Translations under genes and position numbers: made by a program
The notes under the pieces: model-generated
Told to the model about the DNA's origin: nothing
The model's database searches: none
Seen by the model: only the letters and a program-made list of their open reading frames with translations
Shown here: piece by piece, positions 44,601 to 50,359 of the stretch
Position numbering within the stretch: the stretch's first letter is position 1
How the letters are laid out: every line of letters starts with the position of its first letter
NCBI GenBank assembly: GCA_964036045.1
Contig: OZ038381.1
Span: 159,778,283 to 159,842,282, forward strand
From: Eutreptiella sp. 'Long Island Sound 2002'
Taxonomy: Eukaryota > Euglenozoa > Euglenophyceae > Eutreptiales > Eutreptiaceae
Direction of reading: 5' to 3'
DNA: 64,000 bases

Positions 44601-46371
44601 GAAAAGGGGGTATGGAGTGGGGTTGGCAGTAGACCCAAAGAAGAGGACTAAGGGTTGGACACCCAACCCTTAGGCAATCCAACATCTCTACAAACCCATT
44701 GGGCAACATTCTACCACAAAAAACCCCCTCAAGACCCTAGCATACGCATGCAATTAACGGCGCAAATAGTTTAAAATCTAGAAAATACTAGGTATTCTCG
44801 TTTAACATGTTACAATTTATCAGTTTAACATTTAACACCTTGCAACAATTAAAACTGAAAATTTAACATATTGGATTAAACGTGGGTCTCTAGGGTAGGT
44901 GTGAATGCCAATATACATGTAGAATGATATGTAAATGCAAATGGAAATGCAAATATAAACGTAATGGTAAATATAAGCAAATGCAACTCTATTTGCTTTC
45001 GCTGTAATCTGTGAATATCCAACTGCACTCCCTGGCATGCACAGCCCACTCGCAAATCTTGTGTGATGCACATGCTATTGGATTATTGCTATTGGACATT
45101 GGACTGCCAAGGCTCCTGTGCAGCCCCATGCAGATGCGGGACAACTATTTTTCAGCGATTGCATGAAGTGGTCCAATGCTAACACAGCCAGGCAAGTGAT
45201 GTTTATGCTGAAGCAACTCACAACGTACTGGGCAGTAGTCTGGTGGCGAGGTGTTTGGATGGTCAGCCGGCCTCTCCAACCCGCCTATCCCCCCGCGGTG
45301 TGCCTTTATGAAAGGGGTGCCACCTCCCTCCTCCCCTCCATGCGATCTCTTGGGAAGGCTCTGGGCCCCCGGCAGACTGCACATATTGCAATGCAGCTTG
45401 GGCATCAAACACCAAGTGCCCTTATCCACCATGAAGTCCGCCCCAAGTCCACCATGCCCCTTTTTTCACATGGGGTGGGCGGTAATGCAAGGTACCTCAT
45501 GCGCTGTGTGGCATGGGATTGATTTCAGCTTCGCCCCAAGCATGAGATCTCCTGAATTGACGCTGTGCCACTGTTTTGTGGGATTCTGAATATGGGGTTT
45601 CCATGTAAACTTCCATCACTGATTCCGTGTCCTCCTTTCAGTCGGGAAAGCCCACTCGATTCCGAATCAAAATCCCGGGGGCCAATACTGCGGTCATCAT
45701 CAATGCATCGCGCCGATTGTACCTGGAAAAACTCAACGACGATTTGTTCATTGGCGAATTTACGCTGCAGCCATGTCCACACACCATGGTAGGGGCTAAT
45801 CAGGACCCTGCAGAGACATCCCTGGCCATTATGTTGAAGTATGTTGTCAAATAGCGACAGAGTCCTCAGCTGTTTGACCAAATAGGCCATCTCTGTTGTC
45901 GCTGCGCCTCGCTTTCATCGGCACGAAACGTTGCAGCACTGCAGCATGTGCATGTCCGCAGCTTGCAGGGTCCCTGTACGCATTCTCCCTCCTTGGCCAA
46001 GTGTTTCTCAATGCCCTCTCTAATGCCCCTCATCAATGTGATGCCCCATGTGGCCCCTTGCGAACGCTTGTTGCCAGCAGTCAGGAATGTGATGCTGTAC
46101 AATATTTTTGCCAACTTGACAGCAGTCCTGATGGCCATGGGCATACGTGATCACTGCAGATCTGTGCTAGTGCACATTGTGTTTCATGCATCATTGTTGC
46201 GAAAGACGTTCATGCTATGAATATTAATGGAATGGCCAGCCAGGATATCACCAAATGGGTACTCACTGCGGTTCCTGCCATTTTCAGGTGGCTCCCGTGC
46301 TACTCTGTGCAGAGGCGCGACAGCTTGACCATTTTACATACTTGCACCTTTGTGGCACAGCCCGTTCATAG
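11162..46371 (+). CDS. Long gene: BTB - linker - transglutaminase-like - KY modules
   Basis: Gene-level entry. Exons read from the sequence: 11162-11456, 11535-11645, 12451-12671, 13141-13378, 14581-14883, 16062-16282, 17006-17089, 19017-(end unresolved), 21298-21529, 21891-22040, 24669-24813, 28299-28407, (one or more missing), 31197-31435, 45642-45788 and 46288-46371 (stop TAG). Every resolved junction is GT-AG and phase-consistent, except into 31197, where an exon of length 1 mod 3 must be missing. The product would be roughly 900-1000 residues. The catalytic triad of the transglutaminase-like core is intact. KY family proteins act in cytoskeletal maintenance in animals and a protease role is proposed; the algal role is unknown. 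Introns total over 30 kb and are filled with repeats, the largest being 14.2 kb. Confidence 0.7.
12451..13378 (+). CDS. BTB-KY gene, exons 3-4: Ser/Pro/Arg-rich linker
   Basis: Exon 3 is 12451-12671 (after gttcttgcag; ends STNQ before gtgcgt). Exon 4 is 13141-13378 (after ctgttcacag; ends PPSPG before gtatcc). The translation is disordered-looking: Ser, Pro, Thr and Arg-rich with basic patches (RQRSRSLRKG) and a short charged helix (RYKELESRIELG). Phases agree: 1 into exon 3, 0 between the two, 1 out. Between them (12925-13027) a different frame contains a Cys-rich stretch (CLFCGG... CTGRAFCDGACGCPLC). It could be an alternative zinc-binding exon but I could not give it a splice phase. Confidence 0.65.
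14581..17089 (+). CDS. BTB-KY gene, exons 5-7: transglutaminase-like (KY peptidase) core
   Basis: Exon 5 (14581-14883) carries the family helix before the active site (SLDYLARYLMQAKTG, then MFRWICNNITHEGE). Exon 6 (16062-16282) starts with the nucleophile motif TTCLGFANFF and includes PNHAWCMLK (His) and WYLCDPTWAAGGYG (Asp), so Cys-His-Asp are all present. Exon 7 (17006-17089) is 28 codons, DHFDREFDDFWFLTAPELF then YTHFPRDK, a signature that follows the core in KY / LTD-1-type proteins. Junctions G|GC, GGG|GAC and AAG|GAT are in phase. Exon 6 would be extended by 70 codons if its donor were skipped; that extension shows no family features. Confidence 0.9.
17090..19016. other. Intron of the BTB-KY gene
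   Basis: A 1.9-kb GT-AG intron. It contains two imperfect tandem copies of a ~140-bp segment (about 17885-18025 and 18025-18115; shared phrases aggtcagggcg-like and ggcatccaggcagg). I see nothing else recognisable. Confidence 0.5.
19017..22040 (+). CDS. BTB-KY gene, exons 8-10: first KY beta module
   Basis: Exon 8 starts at 19017 (after ttttgtcag) with DMLLLPPNSRFGFQTFLS and FFKLGLRLAS, the usual continuation after THFPRDK in KY proteins. Its 3' end is ambiguous: in-phase donors exist at 19134 and around 19263. Exon 9 (21298-21529) has the hallmark FCVSLPKPGTYKLELYGK strand pair, followed by LLWGYRIV. Exon 10 (21891-22040) has WVWKPATPYIPLDEKTQW and ends WAELLRENSG. Junction phases 9-10 and 10-11 agree (1 and 1). 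Confidence 0.75.
22449..22973 (+). mobile_element. RNase H domain fragment of a non-LTR retrotransposon, in a KY-gene intron
   Basis: An uninterrupted frame with a complete type I RNase H pattern: FTDGSS (first Asp), NNMTELLAAIRALQ (Glu), ICTDSEYV (Asp), then KVPSHVHIIGNNEADRLADQG (His and final Asp). No reverse transcriptase lies upstream, and a poly-C run just precedes it, so it is a fragment. It shares the phrase GP-SNV-W before the last motif with the RNase H of the element at 50.3-53.6 kb, suggesting one LINE family. It sits in the 2.6-kb intron 22041-24668 in the sense direction. Confidence 0.8.
24669..28407 (+). CDS. BTB-KY gene, exons 11-12: second KY module
   Basis: Exon 11 (24669-24813, after tgtttcacag) encodes GGPFFVADFQPTTLPVEVLV and a stretch ending NSVYLSPR; the Arg codon is split CG|G. 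Exon 12 (28299-28407, after ctctgcag, ended by gtaagt) continues CAMYKVGISIDNRLM and PSSLWINCPDDVT. The module is degenerate but follows the KY alternation of short beta strands. The 3.5-kb intron between them holds the 194-bp array. A further open segment at 24523-24602 (GAKHQGADPPVEGINLDGSQ) has plausible splice ends but does not fit phase. Confidence 0.7.
24936..25530. repeat. 194-bp satellite array, first block, with leader
   Basis: A ~75-bp leader (24936-25010; tctattgccttcggcaagtc and later accccaagcaacgcacacac) is followed by units starting at aaatagggt: 25001, 25184 and 25380. Each unit holds agcttggatggtcatttta, a gatcac site, a tttcgaaaa palindrome, ttgagctgcccagggtgaaa and a poly-C run near its end. 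Confidence 0.95.
26160..27620. repeat. 194-bp satellite array, second block, with the same leader
   Basis: The leader of the first block reappears at 26160-26228, followed by units starting at 26221, 26416, 26608, 26816, 27011, 27205, 27399 and 27591, spaced 192-208 nt apart. The last unit breaks off after about 28 nt, at 27618. Differences lie mainly in the length of the poly-C tract. The 630 bp between the blocks (25531-26159) is not repeat. All of it is intronic. Confidence 0.95.
27775..27875. repeat. Relic of the short TIR element found at 52.4 kb
   Basis: Contains caagctacagtgggtgtagg and taataatttggga next to a poly-C run, then caagctacagg again. It matches the internal repeat of the 52375-52757 element with several substitutions. 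Confidence 0.6.
29220..29280 (+). CDS. Candidate missing exon of the BTB-KY gene
   Basis: After the acceptor cgttccag the frame reads ASLQNPLPSSNSMLPGAEIK and ends at a possible gtctgt donor. Position and content suit the strand that precedes the LPxPGxY-like element of exon 31197, but the phase does not join directly, so the boundaries are unproved. Confidence 0.3.
29545..29800 (-). repeat. Dispersed repeat family, inverted copies
   Basis: Reverse-strand copies of the 258-520 repeat, two units, with phrases such as aaaaatgatcctggtccat and gttgaaaatgggcc. A G20 run lies just upstream at about 29469-29488. Confidence 0.65.
31197..31435 (+). CDS. BTB-KY gene exon: KY module strand pair
   Basis: After ttgctgcag the frame reads LELEDHVLINGTTSQFQMKV followed by GPKPGLYTLKLFAATTEQ, clearly paralogous to the LPKPGTYKLELYG strand of exon 21298. 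It ends QRQLE before gtatgtg. It must be entered in phase 1, whereas the previous resolved exon (28299-28407) ends in phase 0, so at least one exon between them is missing from this model. It is followed by the 14.2-kb intron. Confidence 0.75.
32442..33524 (-). CDS. Transposon gene, 3' exon: low-complexity region and small C-terminal domain
   Basis: The acceptor ttttgttgcag ends at 33525 and the exon continues VKDVVVYGDDVRPVRVVWSD. Then comes a long Pro/Gly/Lys-rich, homopolymer-laden stretch (about 33230-32850). Last is a compact segment near 32810-32670 reading GGGVEVGTVTGVHTRKSGVV and later LYEVERHLIF, which looks like a small SH3/Tudor-like barrel. The frame is open from 33524 to 32442. 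Its upstream neighbour is the exon ending at 33717; the intron 33525-33716 is 192 nt and the phase is 0. Confidence 0.5.
   Translation of the reverse strand, partial: VKDVVVYGDDVRPVRVVWSDKDGEWSAGLGGLHKLLAQDPALGLAVLHGLKEWEHGRQCSELWGPSRPYKPSQWAHLGKVGWLGCEDAGLWRGMGGGEAREVKEEREGGSTTTTPNPPPPSLSPPPPPPQEMQGGHPPPPRKEEEAVRVGLGRRVRQPRLFLFVVLRRGPPPPPRIRNPPQSQRPSPPQKRRGRRRRRRGVGKKQGGGGVKKEEGKGAIPSWEPPPTSRVPYGGGVEVGTVTGVHTRKSGVVWVRYPNNPKLYEVERHLIFGTAEAAEAHLQRVRNGKTPTTNPPPPIRPANPRLTPKKTLNPTQIPPLTHLTPRPKPKLPRHYGTRKRAPERCNTATMAGMAKHTSREG
33717..34254 (-). CDS. Transposon gene, exon downstream of the retroelement insertion
   Basis: Minus-strand coding from about 34254 (MRRLFWWLIRKNGEGKGEWR) through FGTGHYLVFLQHWVTLGC. 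It changes frame at a poly-C run near 33933 and continues DPAAQHTYEGLVPGSRTTRR to GCPEFQK at 33717, followed by gtgtgtg. The frame change at the homopolymer suggests a one-base indel or sequencing error. Its 5' side is cut by the retroelement left end at 34277. Unknown domain. Confidence 0.5.
34277..34366 (+). repeat. Split direct repeat A1
   Basis: 90 bp that match A2 (41616-41702) with one small indel region and a few substitutions. Both run from ccactgtt through gtccagggggtctgcccgtt to ttaaccttatgagt. Confidence 0.95.
34361..36077 (+). CDS. Gag-like protein of the DIRS-group element
   Basis: Two overlapping frames (from 34361, then the frame of 35014-36729) join at G runs near 35143-35175. 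Parts: a low-complexity N-terminus; a possible ubiquitin-like module (about 35038-35215) with VQTAVQSIWG, WLVVEGRPW and MHVQVRLRGVGG; a coiled coil (about 35262-35370, LERLMEMMRLQGEQMKLLAA and LREEVEELRR); an acidic region; and a zinc-knuckle-like motif (35905-35966), Cys-X2-Cys-X11-His-X4-Cys. A nucleocapsid role is inferred from the coiled coil plus zinc motif at the 5' end of the element. The start codon is uncertain; the ATG at 34361 overlaps the A1 repeat end. Confidence 0.55.
36084..36950 (+). CDS. Tyrosine recombinase of the DIRS-group element
   Basis: The first part of the frame starting at 36084 contains LVVALMCLSWFAFLRVAEAA (catalytic box I Arg), then WATKRGKAG (likely catalytic Lys), then RWHGHRRGG (the HxxR motif). 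At the G11 run 36787-36797 the reading frame changes, and the frame of 36743-37726 continues AAAAWARGPPQAWFLFWGRW and EDKATAMGYAKDF, giving the second box with Trp in the H/W position and the nucleophilic Tyr. All six expected residues (R, K, H, R, W, Y) are therefore present once the homopolymer is allowed for. The enzyme would integrate circular DNA. It lies between the Gag and RT regions and on the same strand. Confidence 0.75.
37420..39553 (+). CDS. Reverse transcriptase - RNase H of the DIRS-group element (damaged)
   Basis: RT: PFVIPKNDIKASLIMDCTPG (38136-38195), then after a G-run frame change LTHVDLSNAFWSF (motif A), LPFGWKY (motif B), then after another change LLIHYLHDF (motif C). Motif C has His where YxDD requires Asp, so the active site is damaged. 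After a TAG at 38616, WLFCPGKFFDVGG marks the thumb-proximal region. RNase H: LFVDAAW (Asp, near 39049), LNQQAAEL (Glu) followed by a TAG at 39200, VALFLDNAGAIYQ (Asp) and LQPADPVSRLEG (Asp). This is the DIRS-type RT/RH order. The last codons are YKGLVARY before TGA 39551-39553. Confidence 0.75.
39566..39814 (+). CDS. Small ORF with a second CX2CX11HX4C zinc motif
   Basis: 81 codons. The C-terminal part (39722-39784) has Cys-X2-Cys-X11-His-X4-Cys with exactly the spacing of the Gag motif at 35905-35966. Its context is similar too (QPC.RC ... MHW against LHW, preceded in both by a short W-P-rich stretch). It may be an independent protein or the C-terminal domain of the RT polyprotein after a recoding event. 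It begins 13 nt after the RNase H stop. Confidence 0.5.
39900..40856 (+). CDS. Uncharacterised ~318-codon ORF of the DIRS-group element
   Basis: Starts MSAVPIPFYRPLPTRAPTVP at 39900, meets an in-frame TAG at 39993-39995, and continues in the same frame without interruption to GGGD at 40856 before TGA. Hydrophobic segments IASALWALLVVAPEIVSLED, LMGAFLFTVSAGVDHPLVAI and LVAWFVWLVLFGGG suggest two or three membrane passes. The C-terminal third is basic (RRRRRTPVRR). It matches none of the known DIRS-group proteins (Gag, RT/RH, methyltransferase, recombinase) that I can name. The antisense frame is also long (273 codons), as expected in G+C-rich DNA. The plus frame is preferred because of its N-terminal extension, its orientation and its position inside the element. 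Confidence 0.5.
41563..41615 (+). repeat. Split direct repeat B1
   Basis: Matches B2 (41822-41876): both read tggctgttcccgcaagtttt, then ctttgtgctct and tgccggcatgggaaacc, with about two substitutions. It directly abuts A2. Confidence 0.95.
41616..41702 (+). repeat. Split direct repeat A2
   Basis: Internal copy of A1, immediately downstream of B1. The B1-A2 junction is the expected template for rejoining the element ends through a circle. Confidence 0.95.
41822..41876 (+). repeat. Split direct repeat B2 (right end of the element)
   Basis: Second copy of B, 120 nt downstream of A2. Beyond it the sequence returns to the interrupted TIR transposon. Confidence 0.9.
42060..42123. repeat. (CCCCAT)n microsatellite
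   Basis: About ten exact copies of ccccat in tandem, between the right end of the retroelement and the coding part of the TIR transposon gene. Confidence 0.95.
42146..42835 (-). CDS. Transposon gene, central exon
   Basis: A 228-codon minus-strand frame, beginning near 42829, with good protein character: YNMGVWDKAAAVWWRVDVRR, VVDRCWVFLCILHCCMAIGR, then a helical region (LQVAFVEARLESLPKENAEA, VQRLLYRARTG) and a Lys/Arg/Glu-rich end (AKEERRRAKEERRARQG). It looks like the helical C-terminal part of a large transposase but I cannot name a family. Its 5' splice partner is probably the exon ending at 43849, but no acceptor with the right phase was found in the AT-rich DNA between them. Its 3' side leads into the retroelement insertion. 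Confidence 0.5.
43044..43289 (+). CDS. Small AT-hook ORF on the opposite strand of the transposon
   Basis: A frame ending in AIRRRPGRPPGSLNVEI before TGA; RRRPGRPPG is a good AT-hook (minor-groove DNA-binding) motif. A pyrimidine tract with ttgtgtacag at 43048-43065 suggests a splice acceptor just upstream, so this may be the last exon of a second transposon gene. No upstream exon was found, and chance is possible. Confidence 0.35.
   Translation: MLSFLVYSTISTMFTLQHYFLVIPHETAVHRYAATAERLANYDFCPELVTTVLGAALQVVPEEPAIRRRPGRPPGSLNVEI
43849..44582 (-). CDS. Transposon gene, 5' exon (transposase-like)
   Basis: The likely start is ATG 44582 (MPFPRDTILELSVTPVRL). The frame changes near 44390 in a purine-rich run and continues RTKQVEAVKQYASSLFPAPE, EFMTRRGIDYTAATGHAFPQ and WDRPLTFIVRGDAYPCAGGS to IWAENLQ, ending at 43849 before gtacttgg. 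The block with RGDAYPC, followed by LSIGLLNHGKRGRTPAYLWV, has the look of a nuclease-fold first strand carrying a catalytic Asp, as I recall from uncharacterised algal repeat proteins. This is inference. It is the 5'-most coding part, about 300 bp inside the right TIR. Confidence 0.5.
45642..45788 (+). CDS. BTB-KY gene, penultimate exon
   Basis: 49 codons between cctttcag and gtagggg: SGKPTRFRIKIPGANTAVII, then a strand-turn-strand ending LFIGEFTLQPCPHTM. It follows the KY pattern (G-x-x-x-x-F-x-I-x-I-P-G-A). It joins exon 31197-31435 in phase 0 across the 14.2-kb intron that holds the TIR transposon. Confidence 0.8.
46288..46371 (+). CDS. BTB-KY gene, proposed last exon
   Basis: After ccattttcag the frame, in the phase set by the previous exon, reads VAPVLLCAEARQLDHFTYLH and ends CGTARS before TAG (46369-46371). 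It resembles the closing strand of a KY module. No polyadenylation signal was identified. Confidence 0.6.
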   Translation: MAPVLLCAEARQLDHFTYLHLCGTARS

Positions 46372-46723
46372 GTCGTTTCTCAGTGCTAATCCTCCATTTT
46401 TCTGGACTCTTTTTTGTGATAATGCCCCTCCCTTTTTGGTACATAATGTTTTCCATGTTTCGGCTGCCTGCCATGTGTCTGTCGTTTCAGTGGTGCAGGG
46501 GAAAGGAACGTGTTTTCTATTGTTTTGGATAGTTGACATTGATTAATCACATTGTAGATTCAATGTTTTGCGTAGTGACAATCTTGTGCACAGTGCACGG
46601 CAATGCAGGCACTGATGATGCCGCTCTCATGTCTACCCTGTGAGCCATCTTTGCATGTTCCCTGAGCGAAGTGACTCTGCGCACAAAGTGCGCCACTCAT
46701 GCTCAAGTAGCTTGCATGCAGGG

Positions 46724-47284
46724 CATACAGGGGGGGGGGATTTTGTGGGGGGATAATTTCGTGGGAAATTTTCGTCGTGAAGAAAGGTGGCGAAATCTCC
46801 CCCTGGCGAAATTTAGGGGTGTCGGCAGTGTAGTGCAGGCGCACCACGCCTTTCGATGTCCACCAGCCATCCGTTTCTTGCAATGGCACATGAAGTGTGC
46901 AGCGACCGCACCTGTGAGTGCTGGTGCAGAAGTATGCGCAATGCATGGCCATCTAAGATGCCGCATTCCTGAAGGCCAGATGAATTAATTAGGCATGGTT
47001 CTTGCATGCCGGCAAACCCAGAAGATGCCAAGGGCACTGCATACTGCGGGTAACCCAGCTGTTGCAGAAATTGCACCACGTCATTGCACCACATCAGAGG
47101 AACTAACGCTGCTTCCCGCGGCGATTTCCAAATGTTTATGACCCTGAACGTGGCATTGGCTTGCATGTTCGGGTGTGTGTGAGGCAGTTGGAGCCTGGGA
47201 ATTCCCGAGGGTGGCGAAATCCCCCCCCCCCCCCGAAAATTTTCCCCAGTGAAATAATCCCCAGAGAAACCCCCCGCTGTACTA
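46724..47284. mobile_element. Short TIR element (MITE-like, ~560 bp)
   Basis: The left end reads tacagggggggggg, then atttcgtgggaaattttcg; the right end (47211-47282), reverse-complemented, reads tacagcggggggtttctctg, then atttcactggggaaaatttt. The ends match over about 50 bp. The outermost TA on both sides could be a TA target duplication. No protein is encoded. Confidence 0.55.
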
Positions 47285-50200
47285 CAGAGCCATCTGGGTT
47301 CACACTGAACGGAGAGAGAAAGCTGGTGGACATATCTGTAGACAAGTGTGTAAACCCCTTGCATATGCTCCCTGGTTGCGCAAAGGCTCCTTACACTGAC
47401 TGATCAATTGTGTGGATCCCAGCTCACTGACAGAAGCATCATGTGTCTCAGCATTGTTGTGCATTGTTAGGTTGCATTGCATTTGCTGAATGTGATGAGA
47501 CCAACGCATCATGCACGCGGCAAAAGGTACTGCAAATCAAGGGCTCTTCTTTCTGTTATGTGTTTTTGAATATGTACAGGTGTATGCATCTCTGATGCAC
47601 CTTCACATGGAAGTCCCAACAATATGCAGGGCTTTTGCCATAGCTCACCTCATCACTGGTTGTTGGCCACAACATTTTGCGGTTCATTGATAGCGTCTCA
47701 GAACCTCCCTGAAAAGATTTCAGTGTCCAAACAGATGTTGTTGGTGGTGATGGCATGAAGAGTGTCCAGCTCTTCTTTTCCTTGCCAGTCAGGAAGTTGG
47801 CCGTCGGTTAGCTGGCGGCTAGGTAAGCTGGCTTGGTTCAAAGGTCATGATTAACACCCTCACGTTCACGCCTCCAGACACCAAGCATCTCCATAAAGAA
47901 ATGTAAACATTACTGATACTTATTCTGCAATCAGAACGTTTTGCGACCCATTAACCTCTCCTCCCTCTTTTACCTTGTGCTGTTGGTTACAACAACAGTG
48001 TCATAGAGCACTCCATGTGCATGTCTGTGTAGAAGGTGACCTTTCTGTTCCTGCAGTTTGTGCAAGGCTTCTCCTGCCTCCACAAACTGTGATATTTCAT
48101 GCCAACCCATTGTGCACCTTCACTGAGGTTTTCTTATCCAAGCAGCTTTCATTTTTGCAGAGCTTGTGCTATTCCGTTGGTTGGGGCAAATCTTAAAAAG
48201 TCAGTGGCCCCAGTTGCAAAATGGAATAAATTTTGCCAGCCCTGCCTCGCAGAACTGCTTGTTGCCATGGCGCATCTTCTTTTGCCTTTTCAAGAGGGGG
48301 CTCAATTAGACAATTTGATTTGTGCTCCTCAAGCATCCAGCAGTATTCATGGAGACCACAGTCAGGCAGGAGTATGAGATCCCCGAGTTTAGTTGTGGGC
48401 TGTTGAGGGTGGTAGTCCGTTGTCAAAGTTCTTTGAGGTTTGTTGAGGGTGATGGAGAGCTGTCAATGGTGGTACTAGGTCATCACCAATTGTTGAGGGT
48501 GTCGGGGGTCGACAAGGATTTCCTTTGGACAGGAAGGTCTCCCCCAAGACCCACTGACATACAGTGGCCACACAATCGCATGCCAACAATTTTCTGTCAA
48601 TCAACACGTAAAAAGCTGCATGAAGAATGTTGGATGGATATTCCTTTGGGTTAGTCCTTTCTAGAACATACTGCCAGGAACGCCTCCAGCATGCAGTGCG
48701 TGGCCACATTGTGAGGGTCTGTGTAGCTGACGTGGCACCAGACTTGTTAGAGATTCAAAATATTCATGAATGCAGGGGTTTTGTCACACAAGGCCATCTC
48801 AGTGTATGCGTTAGGGCCAGTCTGAGGCGCTACAAGACTGGAGAATGCTTCTGGGTGTTGCATGTTACAACCAGATCTGTATTTGTTGCAACCATTGTTC
48901 ATAGAGCCATCCATAGAGTTGAGAGTATGCACAGGAATGCTAAGAGGCAGTGCAATGTCCTGCCTTTGAGGGGAATGGTGAGTGGCGTTGCGCTGACCCC
49001 TTCCTATCCCTATTAACCCTGCTGATTGATGCTGGTACCTCCCCATTATGATGTTTGCCCCAGTGAGTGGCACTACACCTACACTCGGTGTGTGTACTCT
49101 GTGGCTTGCTGCTGTCACAAGATTGGTATTGTTTTGGTACCATGCGGTGCCGTGTGCAGACCTGATTCGCATGTGTGGCTACAACCTTCATGCCGAGTCT
49201 GTGGCATGTAAACACATGCGGACTGTGTGGATGTGCAGATGCTGCACTACATACATGTGTTTGCATACGTGTATGTATGCCTTCAGATGTTGGCCTGCGT
49301 GTACCCAGGCTGATACACACACCATCGATTGCCAGTCATGAGCAACACACTTCATCTGGTAGAAAGTTTGGCATGCTGAGCATGGTCCTTGCATTCGAAT
49401 ACAGAGTCCCCTGTTGATTTCTCCTCAATCTTATTAAACTGAACCAGGATAAGGATGGTATTCATTGGGGTGACTTCATTGGTCTTGCCTTGGTTCACAT
49501 ATTTTCAAATATGGTCGGGATACGGGAAATCGATTCGGCTTTTATGTTTACAATCCTTCTTTTTGCCAGTGGAACTGAAATCTACCTGCGCTGCATGGGA
49601 TTGTATGCTCCACTCCAAGGGGGTTCCCATAGGGAACACCCAATACCTCTAGGGTCAGTACTTGGATAGGTTGGAACGGCAGGGCCGGCATCTGCACAGG
49701 CTTCAGCCAAGGCTGTGAAATGGGACTTTGAGAATCATGAACAATTTTCTTATGGCCAATTTTTGACTGTTAGCAGTGGTGGGACATTGTGGCATGATTT
49801 GTACAGATCCACTTCTGTTTCCCGCTTTCCCAGCATTCACCGTGTCTTGTTCTTTGTAGACTAGAGCCATGCAGAGATAAGACTGCTTCGGGACTCTCTT
49901 TACGAAAGGACTGGGGGGAGCTGAAATCACATTGCAAAGGTTATTCAATCAATGTCATGTAGATTGGGTGGTGCAGGAGAGAATGATCACTGTGTCAGCT
50001 ACATAATTTTTGTAGGTGCCCAATCCCCAATCCCAATCCCAATCCCACTCTGGGCAGGAGCCCAATCCCCAAAATGCAAGGGCAAAAATCACGAGGGGAT
50101 ATCTCCTCAGTTCTGCTACGCGACCCCTCCCTGCCCTCCGGGCCCACTTAGTTGCCAAGGGTCAATAGCTACCAGCCATACATGTGGTGGCACCAAAGGC

Positions 50201-50300
50201 GCCCGAAAATTTTCATTCCCCTTGCCCACATGGCACCCTTCCCTGCCCAGGCGCTGAAGCGTGGATGGGGGATGGGAGGCACCCCCCGTTGTTGAAGAGT
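47285..50300. other. Intergenic, nothing recognised
   Basis: No convincing gene. A decayed short repeat based on gttgagggtg recurs at 48400-48510. A caatcccaatccc run is at 50025-50048. Confidence 0.5.
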
Positions 50301-50359
50301 AACCCCTTAGGCCACCGCGTCTCTGCCAGTCTGGACTAGACCTCTGCTAACCCTCTCAC

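Larger units (their letters stand above)
32071..44897 (-). mobile_element. TIR-bounded DNA transposon, interrupted by a retroelement
   Basis: The left end (32071-32111) begins taccctggagacccaaatta. The right end (44857-44897), read on the minus strand, begins taccctagagacccacgttt, and the match continues through aatccaatat and a T-rich tail, giving terminal inverted repeats of about 40 bp with few mismatches. Removing the nested retroelement (34277-41876) leaves about 5.2 kb. The interior has AT-rich ends and introns and one minus-strand multi-exon gene. I found no clear target-site duplication; both flanks are made of aatgtaaatg-like words that may be subterminal repeats, so the true ends could lie somewhat further out. 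It sits in a KY-gene intron, antisense to it. Family not recognised. Confidence 0.75.
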
